Source of the DNA: Nocardiopsis sp. CC223A
GTDB lineage: Bacteria; Actinomycetota; Actinomycetes; Streptosporangiales; Streptosporangiaceae
Assembly: GCF_030766825.1 (NCBI RefSeq)
Contig: NZ_JASFDV010000034.1
Coordinates: 1-63,451 of the forward strand
Reading direction: 5' to 3'
Length of the DNA: 63,451 nucleotides
The position numbers and the translations under genes are program-made. The first letter of the stretch is position 1, and each line of letters begins with the position of its first letter. Below, piece after piece: positions 1 to 7,380 of this stretch. The notes below the pieces were generated by a model, which was not told the origin of the DNA, did no database searches, and was given only the letters and a program-made list of their open reading frames with translations.

Positions 1-240
1 GGCCGGGCGCCGGGGCGGCGGGTCCGGTGGTTCCATCACGCGGACCTGGGGCAGGTCCTCCGCCGCGATCGGCGGCGCGGCCGGAGCGCGGAAGGCGTCG
101 GCCCCCACGGGTTCGGCCAGCAGGTCCGCCGGACCCGCGGCCCGGGCCGCGGTGCGGACGGTGTCGCACACCAGGCAGGCGCGGTTCGCCGATTCGTTGA
201 GAGCGGTGCAGACGCCGCACCGCCAGTCACCTTCTGCCAA
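1..240 (-). CDS. RanBP2-type zinc-finger protein, N-terminal part (gene runs off the left edge)
   Basis: The reverse strand encodes 80 residues of an incomplete protein. I chose the TTG at 240 because the reverse-strand sequence GGGGAGGA lies five bases upstream and no ATG or GTG fits. Residues 6-25 read WRCGVCTALNESANRACLVC, which matches the RanBP2/NZF zinc ribbon pattern W-x-C-x2-C-x3-N-x6-C-x2-C exactly. The rest of the visible part is Ala/Pro-rich and looks like a linker. In other proteins this finger binds single-stranded RNA or ubiquitin; here the ligand is unknown. The body of the protein is outside the window, so its function cannot be assigned. Confidence 0.7.
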   Translation of the reverse strand, partial: MAEGDWRCGVCTALNESANRACLVCDTVRTAARAAGPADLLAEPVGADAFRAPAAPPIAAEDLPQVRVMEPPDPPPRRPA

Positions 241-456
241 GGGTGTCCTCCCCTCGATCAGCCCCACCGTACGCCGCCGGACCCCGAATCGTGCCACAAT
301 CCCGGAATCCGCGCGCTTGGGAGGTACCCCCGCAGAACACAGGGAACCCTCCCGAAACCCCCGTCACTGCGGCCGGTCCCGGCCGCCCCGCGGCCCTTAC
401 CGTCCGTCCCGGGAACCTCACCGCCGGGGCCATGGCCGCGTCCGCGCAGGTCGGAC

Positions 457-1221
457 ATGCTCGAAGGCATGGCTCGGAACCCTGTTCGCGCCCGCCCCTG
501 CGACGGTCCCACCCTGCGCGGCGGCCGCTGCCGCCGTCCCCGCGTGGTCCCGCCCTGTGCCGACCACACCCCGCACGCCCTGTCCCGCCGGGGCACCCCG
601 GGCCCGTGGGCGCGCCGTCCCGCACCGCTGCGCGTCCCGCGCCGCCGCGGCCCCCGGTTGAGCGCCCTGCTCCCCACCGCCTGGCCGGTCGCCGCGGACT
701 CCCCCGGCAACGCCGAGCACGTCCGCCGCTGGCACACCCCGCGGGCCCGCGCCGCCCTGGACTGCTTCGCCTCCCTGCTGCCGGCCGTGTGCTGGCACCG
801 GGTCTGCTCCCCCTCGCGCCGCGCCGACTGCCCGACCCTGGAGGCCCTGGCCCGGGCCGCTGAGTCCCCGGCCGCCGTCGCCGCCGGAGCCCTGCCCCGT
901 ATCGCCGAGGACGGTTTCGCCGACCTGCGGCCCACCCCGGAGCACCGTATCGCCCGGGCCCTGGCCCGGGCCAAGCAGGAGCAGCTGGGCCTGCGCGCCT
1001 TCGCCCCGGGGGCCGCCGTCGAGCACCCCGCCCCGCACCTGGCCGATCTGGCGCTGTCCCTGCGGCTGCTGGGCGTACTGGCCTGTACCGCACAGGGCCG
1101 GTCCCGCTGGTGCCCGTGCCTGGCCGCGCTGCTGGCCCGGGGCCCGCTGCCGGACCCGACGGCGGTGTTCGCACTGGCGACCCGGTTCGCCACCCCCTAC
1201 GGGCTGGAGTCCAGCGCCTGA
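457..1221 (+). CDS. Hypothetical protein with N-terminal Cys/His cluster
   Basis: I do not recognise this protein of about 254 residues. Its N-terminus, roughly residues 12-42, has spaced Cys and His residues (RARPCDGP, GGRCRRP, VPPCADH). This resembles the small zinc-binding motif of short actinobacterial proteins in which C, G-x-x-C and C-x-x-H recur. The C-terminal half is Ala/Leu-rich and predicted helical from about residue 120. A second ATG 12 bases downstream (469) is an equally possible start. No signal peptide or membrane segment is visible. It diverges from the zinc-finger gene on the left. The competing reverse-strand frames are Arg/Gly-rich and look like shadows. Confidence 0.55.
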   Translation: MLEGMARNPVRARPCDGPTLRGGRCRRPRVVPPCADHTPHALSRRGTPGPWARRPAPLRVPRRRGPRLSALLPTAWPVAADSPGNAEHVRRWHTPRARAALDCFASLLPAVCWHRVCSPSRRADCPTLEALARAAESPAAVAAGALPRIAEDGFADLRPTPEHRIARALARAKQEQLGLRAFAPGAAVEHPAPHLADLALSLRLLGVLACTAQGRSRWCPCLAALLARGPLPDPTAVFALATRFATPYGLESSA

Positions 1222-1245
1222 CGGCCCGATCGCCGCCGCTCGTCC

Positions 1246-1299
1246 GATGCTCCGCCGACGGGGCTCTCTGCGCGCGGCGCCCCGGCCGTACGGAGCATC
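1246..1299. terminator. Bipartite inverted repeat, possible terminator
   Basis: GATGCTCCG (1246-1254) is matched by CGGAGCATC (1291-1299), and GGGGC/GCCCC arms lie inside the loop. It follows the stop codon of the hypothetical gene at 1221 and precedes the tRNA-like array. There is no T-run, so it may be an intrinsic terminator of the GC-rich actinomycete kind or an operator. Confidence 0.4.
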
Positions 1300-1364
1300 C
1301 GCCGCCGGAGGCGGAAAATCATTTCCCCGCCCCGCGTCCCACGCGCTACGGTTCCGGCCATGGA

Positions 1365-1437
1365 CGACGTGTAGCTCAGTCGAGGAGAGCGTCCGGCTCA
1401 TAACCGGGAGGTCGCGGGGGCAGGGCCCGCCACGTCG
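1365..1437 (+). ncRNA. tRNA-like element 1, anticodon position CAT
   Basis: This segment folds as a full cloverleaf. The acceptor CGACGTG pairs with CACGTCG (7/7), positions 8-9 are TA, and the D-stem is GCTC/GAGC. The anticodon stem TCCGG/CCGGG carries loop CTCATAA (anticodon CAT at 1399-1401), and the T-stem is GCGGG/CCCGC. The T-loop is GGCAGGG instead of the near-universal TTCRANY, so T54, T55 and A58 are all replaced. No CCA follows. A decaying tRNA would not be expected to keep every stem paired while changing only the T-loop, so a tRNA mimic is more likely than a pseudogene. Two similar elements follow. Confidence 0.75.
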
Positions 1438-1456
1438 ACGGCCCCTCAGGGGGCGA

Positions 1457-1528
1457 CGGTACGTAGCTCAACCAGGAGAGCGCCCGGCTCGGGACCGGGA
1501 GGGAGCGGGGGCAGGGCCCGCCGTACCG
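1457..1528 (+). ncRNA. tRNA-like element 2, anticodon position CGG
   Basis: The acceptor CGGTACG pairs with CGTACCG (7/7). Positions 8-9 are TA and the D-stem is again GCTC/GAGC. The anticodon stem CCCGG/CCGGG holds loop CTCGGGA, placing CGG (proline) at 1490-1492. The T-stem GCGGG/CCCGC has the same aberrant loop GGCAGGG as element 1. The acceptor stem differs in sequence from element 1 yet is fully paired, which points to selection on structure. A short CCCC-TCA-GGGG hairpin (1442-1452) separates it from element 1. No CCA is encoded. Confidence 0.75.
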
Positions 1529-1532
1529 GCGG

Positions 1533-1564
1533 GCCGACGCGCACTCCCGACCGTGCGCGTCGGC
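1533..1564 (+). other. Perfect 12-bp hairpin between tRNA-like elements 2 and 3
   Basis: GCCGACGCGCAC (1533-1544) is the exact reverse complement of GTGCGCGTCGGC (1553-1564), with an 8-base loop. With the elements on either side it makes the whole leader of the next gene continuously structured. It could be a processing signal, a spacer or an attenuator; the sequence alone does not decide. Confidence 0.7.
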
Positions 1565-1571
1565 ACGCACA

Positions 1572-1643
1572 CGGTGCGTAGCTCAGGCAGCAGAGCACCC
1601 GGCTCTTATCCGGGAGGGCGTGGGGGCGGAACCCACCGCACCG
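1572..1643 (+). ncRNA. tRNA-like element 3, anticodon position CTT, abutting a start codon
   Basis: The acceptor CGGTGCG pairs with CGCACCG (7/7). The D-stem is GCTC/GAGC. The anticodon stem CCCGG/CCGGG holds loop CTCTTAT with CTT (lysine) at 1605-1607. The T-stem GTGGG/CCCAC has loop GGCGGAA, again lacking T54 and T55 but keeping C56. The last acceptor base is 1643 and the ATG of the next gene is at 1646. Folding would therefore bury any ribosome-binding region, and 3' processing after the discriminator base would leave a nearly leaderless mRNA. That consequence is inference. Confidence 0.75.
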
Positions 1644-1645
1644 GC

Positions 1646-3955
1646 ATGGACGACACCACCCCCGTACACGCGAACCCCGGGTACCCGGCGAGCCGCCTGC
1701 TCAAGGAGCTGGCCACCGCCGCGGCCCACGACGACCCCGCCGTGCGCAGGGCCGCCGAGCGGCGCGCCTCCGCCTGGCGCCGGATCACGGAGGGCATGGC
1801 CTCCGGGCGGCTGTCCATCGGATCGCGCACGCCCGTCAGGGGCCTGCCCGCCTGGGTCACCCCCGAGGTGGCGCACGGCGGGTTCGCCACGGGCGAGGCC
1901 GCCGCCGCGGGGCCGCTGCGCCCGCACGAACTGGACCTCATCCGCCGGCACGGCCTGCGGGAGGACCGCGCCGCGCTGTACGCCCACCACCTCACCGAGG
2001 CGGGCCTGGAACACCTGGGTGCGCTGCTGGACGGCGGCGGCTACGCGGTGGACCAGCCCGAGCAGGCCGCCCTGCTCACCGTGGTGTGGCTGCTGCGCAC
2101 GGGGGACACCGCGGCCGCGCTGCGGCTGCTCGCCGAGCTGGACCCCTTCGCCGCGACCCTGTGCTTCACCCCGCGTCCGGCCCCCGCACGGGACCTGCCG
2201 CCGGGCGCGGTGTTCCGCCACTCGGTCCGCGAGGTGCGCGACACCCTGGCCGCGGTGGCCGCCCGGGGGCCCGGGGCGCCGGGCGCCCAGCGGGAGGCGC
2301 TGGCGGTGTGGAACCCGTTCGCCGACCGGGTGCTGGCCCACTGGCTGGAGACCGCCCCGGACGGCGGGACCGCGGTGGACGCGCACCGCCCCGACGGGTG
2401 GGCCGCGCGCGGCTCCGCCCTGCTCGACGAGTACGGGCGGCTGGCCGCCGAGCACACGCTGTGCACCAAGCACCGCAGGCCCAAGGAGAACCTCGCGATC
2501 CTGCTGGCCGCCCTGCGCGAGGCCGTGGCCCCGGACGGGCCCGGGGTGCTGGGCGCGCGGCGGCGCGGCCTGCTGCGGTGCGCCGTGGCCGCGATGACCG
2601 CCAAGCGCGGCGTCCCCGGCTCCGCCGGGCACTCCGCGGTGCGTACCGTGCAGGCCGCCCAGGCGGCGCTGCCCACCCACGACGTGCTGGCGGCGCTGCT
2701 CGCCGAGCGCCTGTCCGCCCTGCCGGAGAACTCCGGGGTGCCCGACCCGGACGCGGCCCTGGCCCCTGTTTCCGCCGAGGAGGCGCGGGACTTCGACGCC
2801 GCCGCCGGGTCCGCGGTCCCGGGGCCGCTGCGCGCCCGGGTGGCCAAGGCCGTCATCGCCCCGCTGGAGGAGCTGGTGGAGCGGGGTGTGGTCCCCTCGG
2901 CCGAGGTGCTGGCCGCCCTGGTGCCCGCCCTGGCCGCCGCGGCGCAGGCGGCCGCGATCGACGACCCCGCCCTGTCCCGGCTGGTCACCGCCCACCACGA
3001 GGCGTTCGCGCGGCGACGGTCCCTGCTGCTGCTCGACCTGGCCTCCCAGGTGCGGCAGGGGGAACTGCCCTGGGTGCGGGAGCTGGAGCGCCACCACGGG
3101 TCCGCCCGGGTGCGCCGGGAGGCCGCCCGTGCCGTGCTCGTCCGGGTGGGCGACACCGTGCTGACCCACTTCCCCGGGACCATCACGCCGAACCCGCTGG
3201 TGAGCGAGCTGAGCGGGCTGGCGCGCACCGCCGAGGGGCGGGTGCCGCCGCGCCAGGTGGACTTCCCGTTCGTGGAGGAACTGGCCTCGGACATCTTCAC
3301 GGGCACCTTCTCGGCCAAGTTCACCCGGGCCGCCCGGCGGGCCGCCGAGGTGGTCGAGGGGACCCTGTACGCCCGGTACTACGGGATCGACTGCGCCGAG
3401 GTGTTCGCGCTACAGGAGAAGCCCTCCGGCGGGGAGCCGACCTTCGCCCTGCTGTGCCGGGAGCGCGCCGGGGACCCGCTCCGGTCGGTCTCGGGCAACG
3501 GAATGGTGATCGAGCAGGCGCAGATCCTCACCACCCACAACCTGGCGGCGCTGGTCGTGGCCGGGGCGCGGCCGCGGGACGGGTGGGCGGCGGCGGCGCG
3601 GGGGGCGCACCGGACGACGGTGCGACTGCTGGGTGCGCTGCCCCGGGTGTACGACACGCTCGCGCACGTGAAGAACGCGGCGTTCGCGTGGCGGCAGACC
3701 GTGTTCTTCCTGTCCCGGTGCACGCCGCGGGAGCAGCGCGAGGTGCTGGCCCGGATGGAGGGGGCCGACCTGCCCTACCACGTGCGTGAGCGGCTGGACC
3801 CGGCGCTGGTGTGGCTGCGCGCGGCGGTGGCGGGGCACACCCTTCCGGCCCGCGACGACGGGGAGACCGTGCGCTTCCTGGGGTGGACGGCGGGGCGGCA
3901 CTGGATGCTGGACATCGCCCCCGAGGCGCTCTTCCGGTACCGCCACCCGTTCTGA
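1646..3955 (+). CDS. Large unrecognised protein linked to the tRNA-like array
   Basis: The gene encodes a 769-residue soluble protein. The open frame extends upstream through the tRNA-like elements, but ATG 1646 is the first start after them and fits their position. I recognise no catalytic family. It is not a TROVE/Ro60 protein: there is no vWA domain or MIDAS motif. The sequence is rich in Ala/Leu helices suggesting a repeat-type scaffold. Blocks that look conserved are the N-terminal SRTPVRGLPAWVTPEV (about residues 55-75) and a C-terminal region with FTGTFSAKFTRAAR, GTLYARYYGIDCAEV and IEQAQILTTHNLA. No signal peptide or membrane helix is visible. Its only close neighbour on this strand is the array, so it may bind, process or be regulated by these RNAs; that is inference. 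Confidence 0.8.
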   Translation: MDDTTPVHANPGYPASRLLKELATAAAHDDPAVRRAAERRASAWRRITEGMASGRLSIGSRTPVRGLPAWVTPEVAHGGFATGEAAAAGPLRPHELDLIRRHGLREDRAALYAHHLTEAGLEHLGALLDGGGYAVDQPEQAALLTVVWLLRTGDTAAALRLLAELDPFAATLCFTPRPAPARDLPPGAVFRHSVREVRDTLAAVAARGPGAPGAQREALAVWNPFADRVLAHWLETAPDGGTAVDAHRPDGWAARGSALLDEYGRLAAEHTLCTKHRRPKENLAILLAALREAVAPDGPGVLGARRRGLLRCAVAAMTAKRGVPGSAGHSAVRTVQAAQAALPTHDVLAALLAERLSALPENSGVPDPDAALAPVSAEEARDFDAAAGSAVPGPLRARVAKAVIAPLEELVERGVVPSAEVLAALVPALAAAAQAAAIDDPALSRLVTAHHEAFARRRSLLLLDLASQVRQGELPWVRELERHHGSARVRREAARAVLVRVGDTVLTHFPGTITPNPLVSELSGLARTAEGRVPPRQVDFPFVEELASDIFTGTFSAKFTRAARRAAEVVEGTLYARYYGIDCAEVFALQEKPSGGEPTFALLCRERAGDPLRSVSGNGMVIEQAQILTTHNLAALVVAGARPRDGWAAAARGAHRTTVRLLGALPRVYDTLAHVKNAAFAWRQTVFFLSRCTPREQREVLARMEGADLPYHVRERLDPALVWLRAAVAGHTLPARDDGETVRFLGWTAGRHWMLDIAPEALFRYRHPF

Positions 3956-4126
3956 GGGGCGGGTGGGACCGGGCGGCGCCCGCCCGTACGCCGTCCTTCG
4001 ACGCCGGGGCGGGAACGGTGTGCGTCCCCCGGCGCGATAGGGGGATATGGGCGGCGTCCTCCGCGTGGCAGTGTGAACGGGATCGGGCGCTCCCCCGCGT
4101 CCGCCCCCCGCGAACGGAGGAACCCC

Positions 4127-5122
4127 ATGCTCCCCGCGTCCGCCCCCGTCCTCCCGGTCCCCGCCCCGACCGTCCCGCGCCCCTCACCCCTGTCCCTGGT
4201 GTGGTCGGCCCTGGTGACCCTGGTCGTCCTGCCCGGTCTCATGGCCCCGGCCCCGGCCGCCGCCGAGACCGTGGCCGCCGCCGAACCCGCCGGATGGATG
4301 GGCTCCCTGCCCGACGGCGCGGGTCTGGCCGAGCTGTCCATCCCCGGCACCCACGACAGCGGTGCCTGGCGCGGCACGGTGTGGTCGCGCACCCAGGACC
4401 TGACCATCGCCGAGCAGCTCGACGCGGGTGTGCGCTTCCTGGACGTGCGCACCCGCCACTACCGGGACGCCTTCCCCATCCACCACGGCGCCGAGTACCT
4501 GCACCTGAACTTCAGCGACGTGGTGGTGGCGATCGACGCGTTCCTGGACCGCAACCCCACCGAGACGGTGCTGATCCGGATGAAGAAGGAGCACACCGAG
4601 GAGGAGAACACCCGCAGCTACCAGGAGACCCTGGACCACTACATCGAGGGGAACCCCGACACCCGGGGGATCCTGGGCGAGCGCCTGTGGCGGCCGCCGG
4701 TCCAGGGCGGGGCGTACGTGCCGGACCTGGGCGAGGTGCGCGGGCGGATCGTCATCGTGCAGGACTTCGCGGCCTCGCGCGACTACGGGATCGGGTGGAA
4801 CGGCCCGGCGACGGACGTCCAGGACGCCTACCGAGTGCCCACCCTGTTCGACATCCCGGCCAAGTGGGAGAAGGTGCGCGTGCACCTGGAGAAGGCGGCG
4901 ACGGGGGCGTCCGGGACGCTCTACGTCAACCACCTGAGCGGGAGCGGCGCCCCGTTCGCGAACCCCCGCGAGGTGGCCTGGGGGTTCCTGGGCTCGCGCG
5001 GGGTCAACACCTACGCGGTCGCACACCTGCGGCAGGCTCCCCTGCAACGGACCGGGATCGTGGTGATGGACTTCCCGGACCGGGAGCTGATCGACCTGGT
5101 GCTGGCCCGCAACACGGGGTGA
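4127..5122 (+). CDS. Secreted phosphatidylinositol-specific phospholipase C-like protein
   Basis: The protein has 331 residues. ATG 4127 has GGAGG (4116-4120) at good spacing, so in-frame starts upstream are unlikely. An N-terminal hydrophobic stretch ending in APAPAAAE (residues about 22-47) looks like a secretion signal. The PLC-X domain follows, with both catalytic histidines: H76 in PGTHDSGAW and the HH pair at 119-120 in FPIHHGA. Residues LDVRTRHY and VLIRMKKEH match the family. Bacterial PI-PLCs cleave phosphatidylinositol or GPI anchors to diacylglycerol and cyclic inositol phosphate outside the cell. The lipid substrate here cannot be told from sequence. The gene stands alone. Confidence 0.85.
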   Translation: MLPASAPVLPVPAPTVPRPSPLSLVWSALVTLVVLPGLMAPAPAAAETVAAAEPAGWMGSLPDGAGLAELSIPGTHDSGAWRGTVWSRTQDLTIAEQLDAGVRFLDVRTRHYRDAFPIHHGAEYLHLNFSDVVVAIDAFLDRNPTETVLIRMKKEHTEEENTRSYQETLDHYIEGNPDTRGILGERLWRPPVQGGAYVPDLGEVRGRIVIVQDFAASRDYGIGWNGPATDVQDAYRVPTLFDIPAKWEKVRVHLEKAATGASGTLYVNHLSGSGAPFANPREVAWGFLGSRGVNTYAVAHLRQAPLQRTGIVVMDFPDRELIDLVLARNTG

Positions 5123-5301
5123 GTCCACGGGCGGATCCGCAGGGTCCGGCCCGCCGGCGTCGACCGCCGTCCGCCCTAGGGCACGGCCGACACCGGCGGG
5201 ACCGGGTGGGCTCCGGGGCCCGGACGGGGCGTCCGTCCACACCGTCCCGCCCGAAATTCCCGGGTCCCGGAGAACACCTTACGGAATACGAGGGAGTGAA
5301 C

Positions 5302-5379
5302 GTGAACGCTTTCGGAAAACCCGTGGGGCACAAGGGGCTGTTGTGGCCCTTGTCTCGCCCTGTCCGTTATCGAGGGTGA
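5302..5379 (+). CDS. Possible 25-residue small ORF
   Basis: GTG 5302 is preceded at five bases by GAGGGAG and opens a short frame ending at TGA 5377-5379. The peptide is basic with a hydrophobic centre (GLLWPLSRPV). The stretch is less GC-rich than its surroundings and includes CAAGGG/CCCTTG arms (about 5331-5352) that could form a hairpin. Without comparative support it may be only a leader or terminator. The rest of the interval 5123-5425 shows nothing convincing. Confidence 0.22.
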   Translation: MNAFGKPVGHKGLLWPLSRPVRYRG

Positions 5380-5425
5380 CGGACCCGCCACCGCCCGACA
5401 CGGTTCCGGAGCGATGGAACGCCGG

Positions 5426-5854
5426 TCAGGACGGGTCGGTCGCCGCGAACCACTCGTGTGAAGAGCGCAGCTGCAACAGGATGAGCACGATCAGCGGGGA
5501 GAGCACCACCATGGCGGCCGCACGGTCGGTGACCAGCGCACCGGCGACGGTCACCAGCGCGGCCCCGCCGATCAGCAGGCGCGCGATGAGGTGGGTGCGC
5601 CGCCCGCCCCGGGGCAGCAGCAGCCCGGCCGCCAGCAGGGCCGCCGCGGACACGGCGCCGATACCGAACCGCAGCAGGATGTCGCCCAGGCCGGCCCCGG
5701 TCTCGGCGGACAGTTCCCGCTGTTCCTGCACGGGCAGGCCGAGCAGGTAGAACACGCCGAGCAGGTTCATCACCAGGGCGACACCGACCAGCCCGGCCGT
5801 GACGAACAGGATGATCCGGGCGGCCTTCAACGGGCCGGGCATCGGGGGAATCAC
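5426..5854 (-). CDS. Small four-helix membrane protein
   Basis: This 142-residue protein has four hydrophobic segments, at about residues 10-35, 60-80, 88-108 and 112-128, and short loops. It has no signal peptidase site and no enzyme motif I recognise. The start MIPPMPGPLKAARIILF places a basic residue before the first helix, as expected for an inner-membrane protein. The gene is divergent from the thiolase gene and about 190 bp from it. Function is unknown. Confidence 0.7.
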   Translation of the reverse strand: MIPPMPGPLKAARIILFVTAGLVGVALVMNLLGVFYLLGLPVQEQRELSAETGAGLGDILLRFGIGAVSAAALLAAGLLLPRGGRRTHLIARLLIGGAALVTVAGALVTDRAAAMVVLSPLIVLILLQLRSSHEWFAATDPS

Positions 5855-5985
5855 CGGGGTCTCCTCGTTTCCGAGTGCGGAGGTACGACCCGGGCATGGT
5901 ACCGCCGATGCCCCGAAGCCCCTGGCCAGGGCGCCGGGGTCCGCGACCGGCCCCGGACCCGTTCGGCGGGGGAGGCGACCCCCAT

Positions 5986-6016
5986 GGTTTGAAAACCAAA
6001 CCCTCTCGGTTAAGGT
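5986..6016 (+). promoter_or_regulatory. Promoter and overlapping operator of the thiolase gene
   Basis: TTGAAA (5989-5994) and TAAGGT (6011-6016) are spaced by 16 bases, giving a good housekeeping-type promoter. GGTTT-GA-AAACC (5986-5997) is a perfect short dyad covering the -35, so a repressor probably binds here. The regulator is not adjacent. Confidence 0.6.
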
Positions 6017-6048
6017 GACCGCACAGACCGCCCGACAAAGGAGTCGCC

Positions 6049-7215
6049 ATGACCGCCGCCGTCATCGTGGACGCCGTCCGCACCCCGATCGCCAAGGGCA
6101 GGCCGGGGGGCGCGTACGCCGACATCCACCCCGTGGACCTGCACGCGCACGCCCTGCGCGCGCTGGTGGAGCGCACCGGGATCGACCCCGCCCGGGTCGA
6201 CGACGTCATCGGCGGCACCGTCGGCCAGGTCGGCGAGCAGTCGGGCAACACCGCGCGGTGGGCCGCCCTGGCCGCCGGGTTCCCCGAATCGGTGCCCGCC
6301 GTGACCGTCGACCGCCAGTGCGGGTCGAGCCAGCAGGCCCTGCACTTCGCCGCCCAGGGCGTCATCGCCGGCGCCTACGACCTCGCCATCGCCTCCGGTG
6401 TGGAGTCCATGAGCCGCGTGCCCATCGGCTCGCAGTCGCTGGGCCGCGACTTCCCCGGCCCCGCCGTCGGGGCGCGCTACCCCGAGGGCCTGGTCCCGCA
6501 GGGGGTGAGCGCCGAGCTCATCGCGCAGCGCTGGGGTCTGGACCGCGGGCTCCTGGACGAGTTCGCCGCCACCTCGCACCGGCGGGCCGCCGACGCCTGG
6601 GCGCAGGGCCGGTTCGACGCCGAGGTGAGCCCCGTCAACGATCTGCGCACCGACGAGACCGTCCGCCCGGGCACCACCACGGAGGTCCTCGCCGGACTGC
6701 GCACCGCCTTCGAGGACGACCACTGGAAGCAGCGCTTCCCCGAGCTGGAGTGGAAGGTCACCGCGGGCAACAGCTCCCCGATCAACGACGGCGCCGCCGC
6801 CGTGCTCGTGGCGGGCGAGGAGACGGCCCGCCGTCTGGGCCTGCGGCCCCGCGCCCGCGTCCACTCCTTCGCGGTCGTGGGCGACGACCCGCTGTACATG
6901 CTCACCGGTGTCATCCCGGCCACCGAGAAGGTGCTCGCCCGGGCCGGACTGCGCCTGGACGACATCGACGCCTTCGAGGTCAACGAGGCCTTCGCGTCGG
7001 TGGTGCTCGCCTGGCAGAAGGAGACCGGCGCCGACCCGGCCAGGGTCAACGTCAACGGTGGCGCCACCGCCATCGGCCACCCGCTGGGCGCCTCCGGCGC
7101 CCGGTTGACCGCCACCCTGCTCAACGTGCTGGAGCAGACGGGCGGCCGCTACGGGCTCCAGGTGATGTGCGAGGCGGGCGGCCTCGCCAACGCCACGATC
7201 TTCGAGCGCCTGTAA
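6049..7215 (+). CDS. Acetyl-CoA acyltransferase (thiolase)
   Basis: This 388-residue protein has the full thiolase length. The acylated cysteine is C91 in VDRQCGSSQQ, the histidine is H344 in GGATAIGHPLGASGAR, and the second reactive cysteine is C374 in MCEAGG. These residues are those of thiolase II enzymes, which cleave 3-ketoacyl-CoA or condense two acyl-CoAs. The gene has its own promoter with a dyad over the -35 and AAAGGAG just before ATG 6049. It is not next to other beta-oxidation genes, so degradative use is the default reading and chain-length preference is unknown. Confidence 0.9.
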   Translation: MTAAVIVDAVRTPIAKGRPGGAYADIHPVDLHAHALRALVERTGIDPARVDDVIGGTVGQVGEQSGNTARWAALAAGFPESVPAVTVDRQCGSSQQALHFAAQGVIAGAYDLAIASGVESMSRVPIGSQSLGRDFPGPAVGARYPEGLVPQGVSAELIAQRWGLDRGLLDEFAATSHRRAADAWAQGRFDAEVSPVNDLRTDETVRPGTTTEVLAGLRTAFEDDHWKQRFPELEWKVTAGNSSPINDGAAAVLVAGEETARRLGLRPRARVHSFAVVGDDPLYMLTGVIPATEKVLARAGLRLDDIDAFEVNEAFASVVLAWQKETGADPARVNVNGGATAIGHPLGASGARLTATLLNVLEQTGGRYGLQVMCEAGGLANATIFERL

Positions 7216-7380
7216 CGCACCCCCGGGAGGCCGGTCCGTCGGCGGATCGCACGAACACCGGCCCCCGGGATTGCCGCGATTGCGCAGAGACGGCGGCCGT
7301 TCCCCCCGGCAGGATGTGAAGGCGAACCAGGTGGGGCGGGGCCCGGACCCGCTCCACCGCGACGTCAGGAGTCCCCCGCC

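Noticed and set aside
1365..1643. Three functional tRNA genes (Met, Pro, Lys)
   Set aside because: All three T-loops lack TTC and mostly A58, and no CCA or typical flanks are present, so I call tRNA mimics rather than working tRNAs.
1646..3955. TROVE/Ro60 protein with Y-RNA-like partners
   Set aside because: The tRNA-like RNA context is suggestive, but the protein has no TROVE motifs, vWA domain or MIDAS residues.
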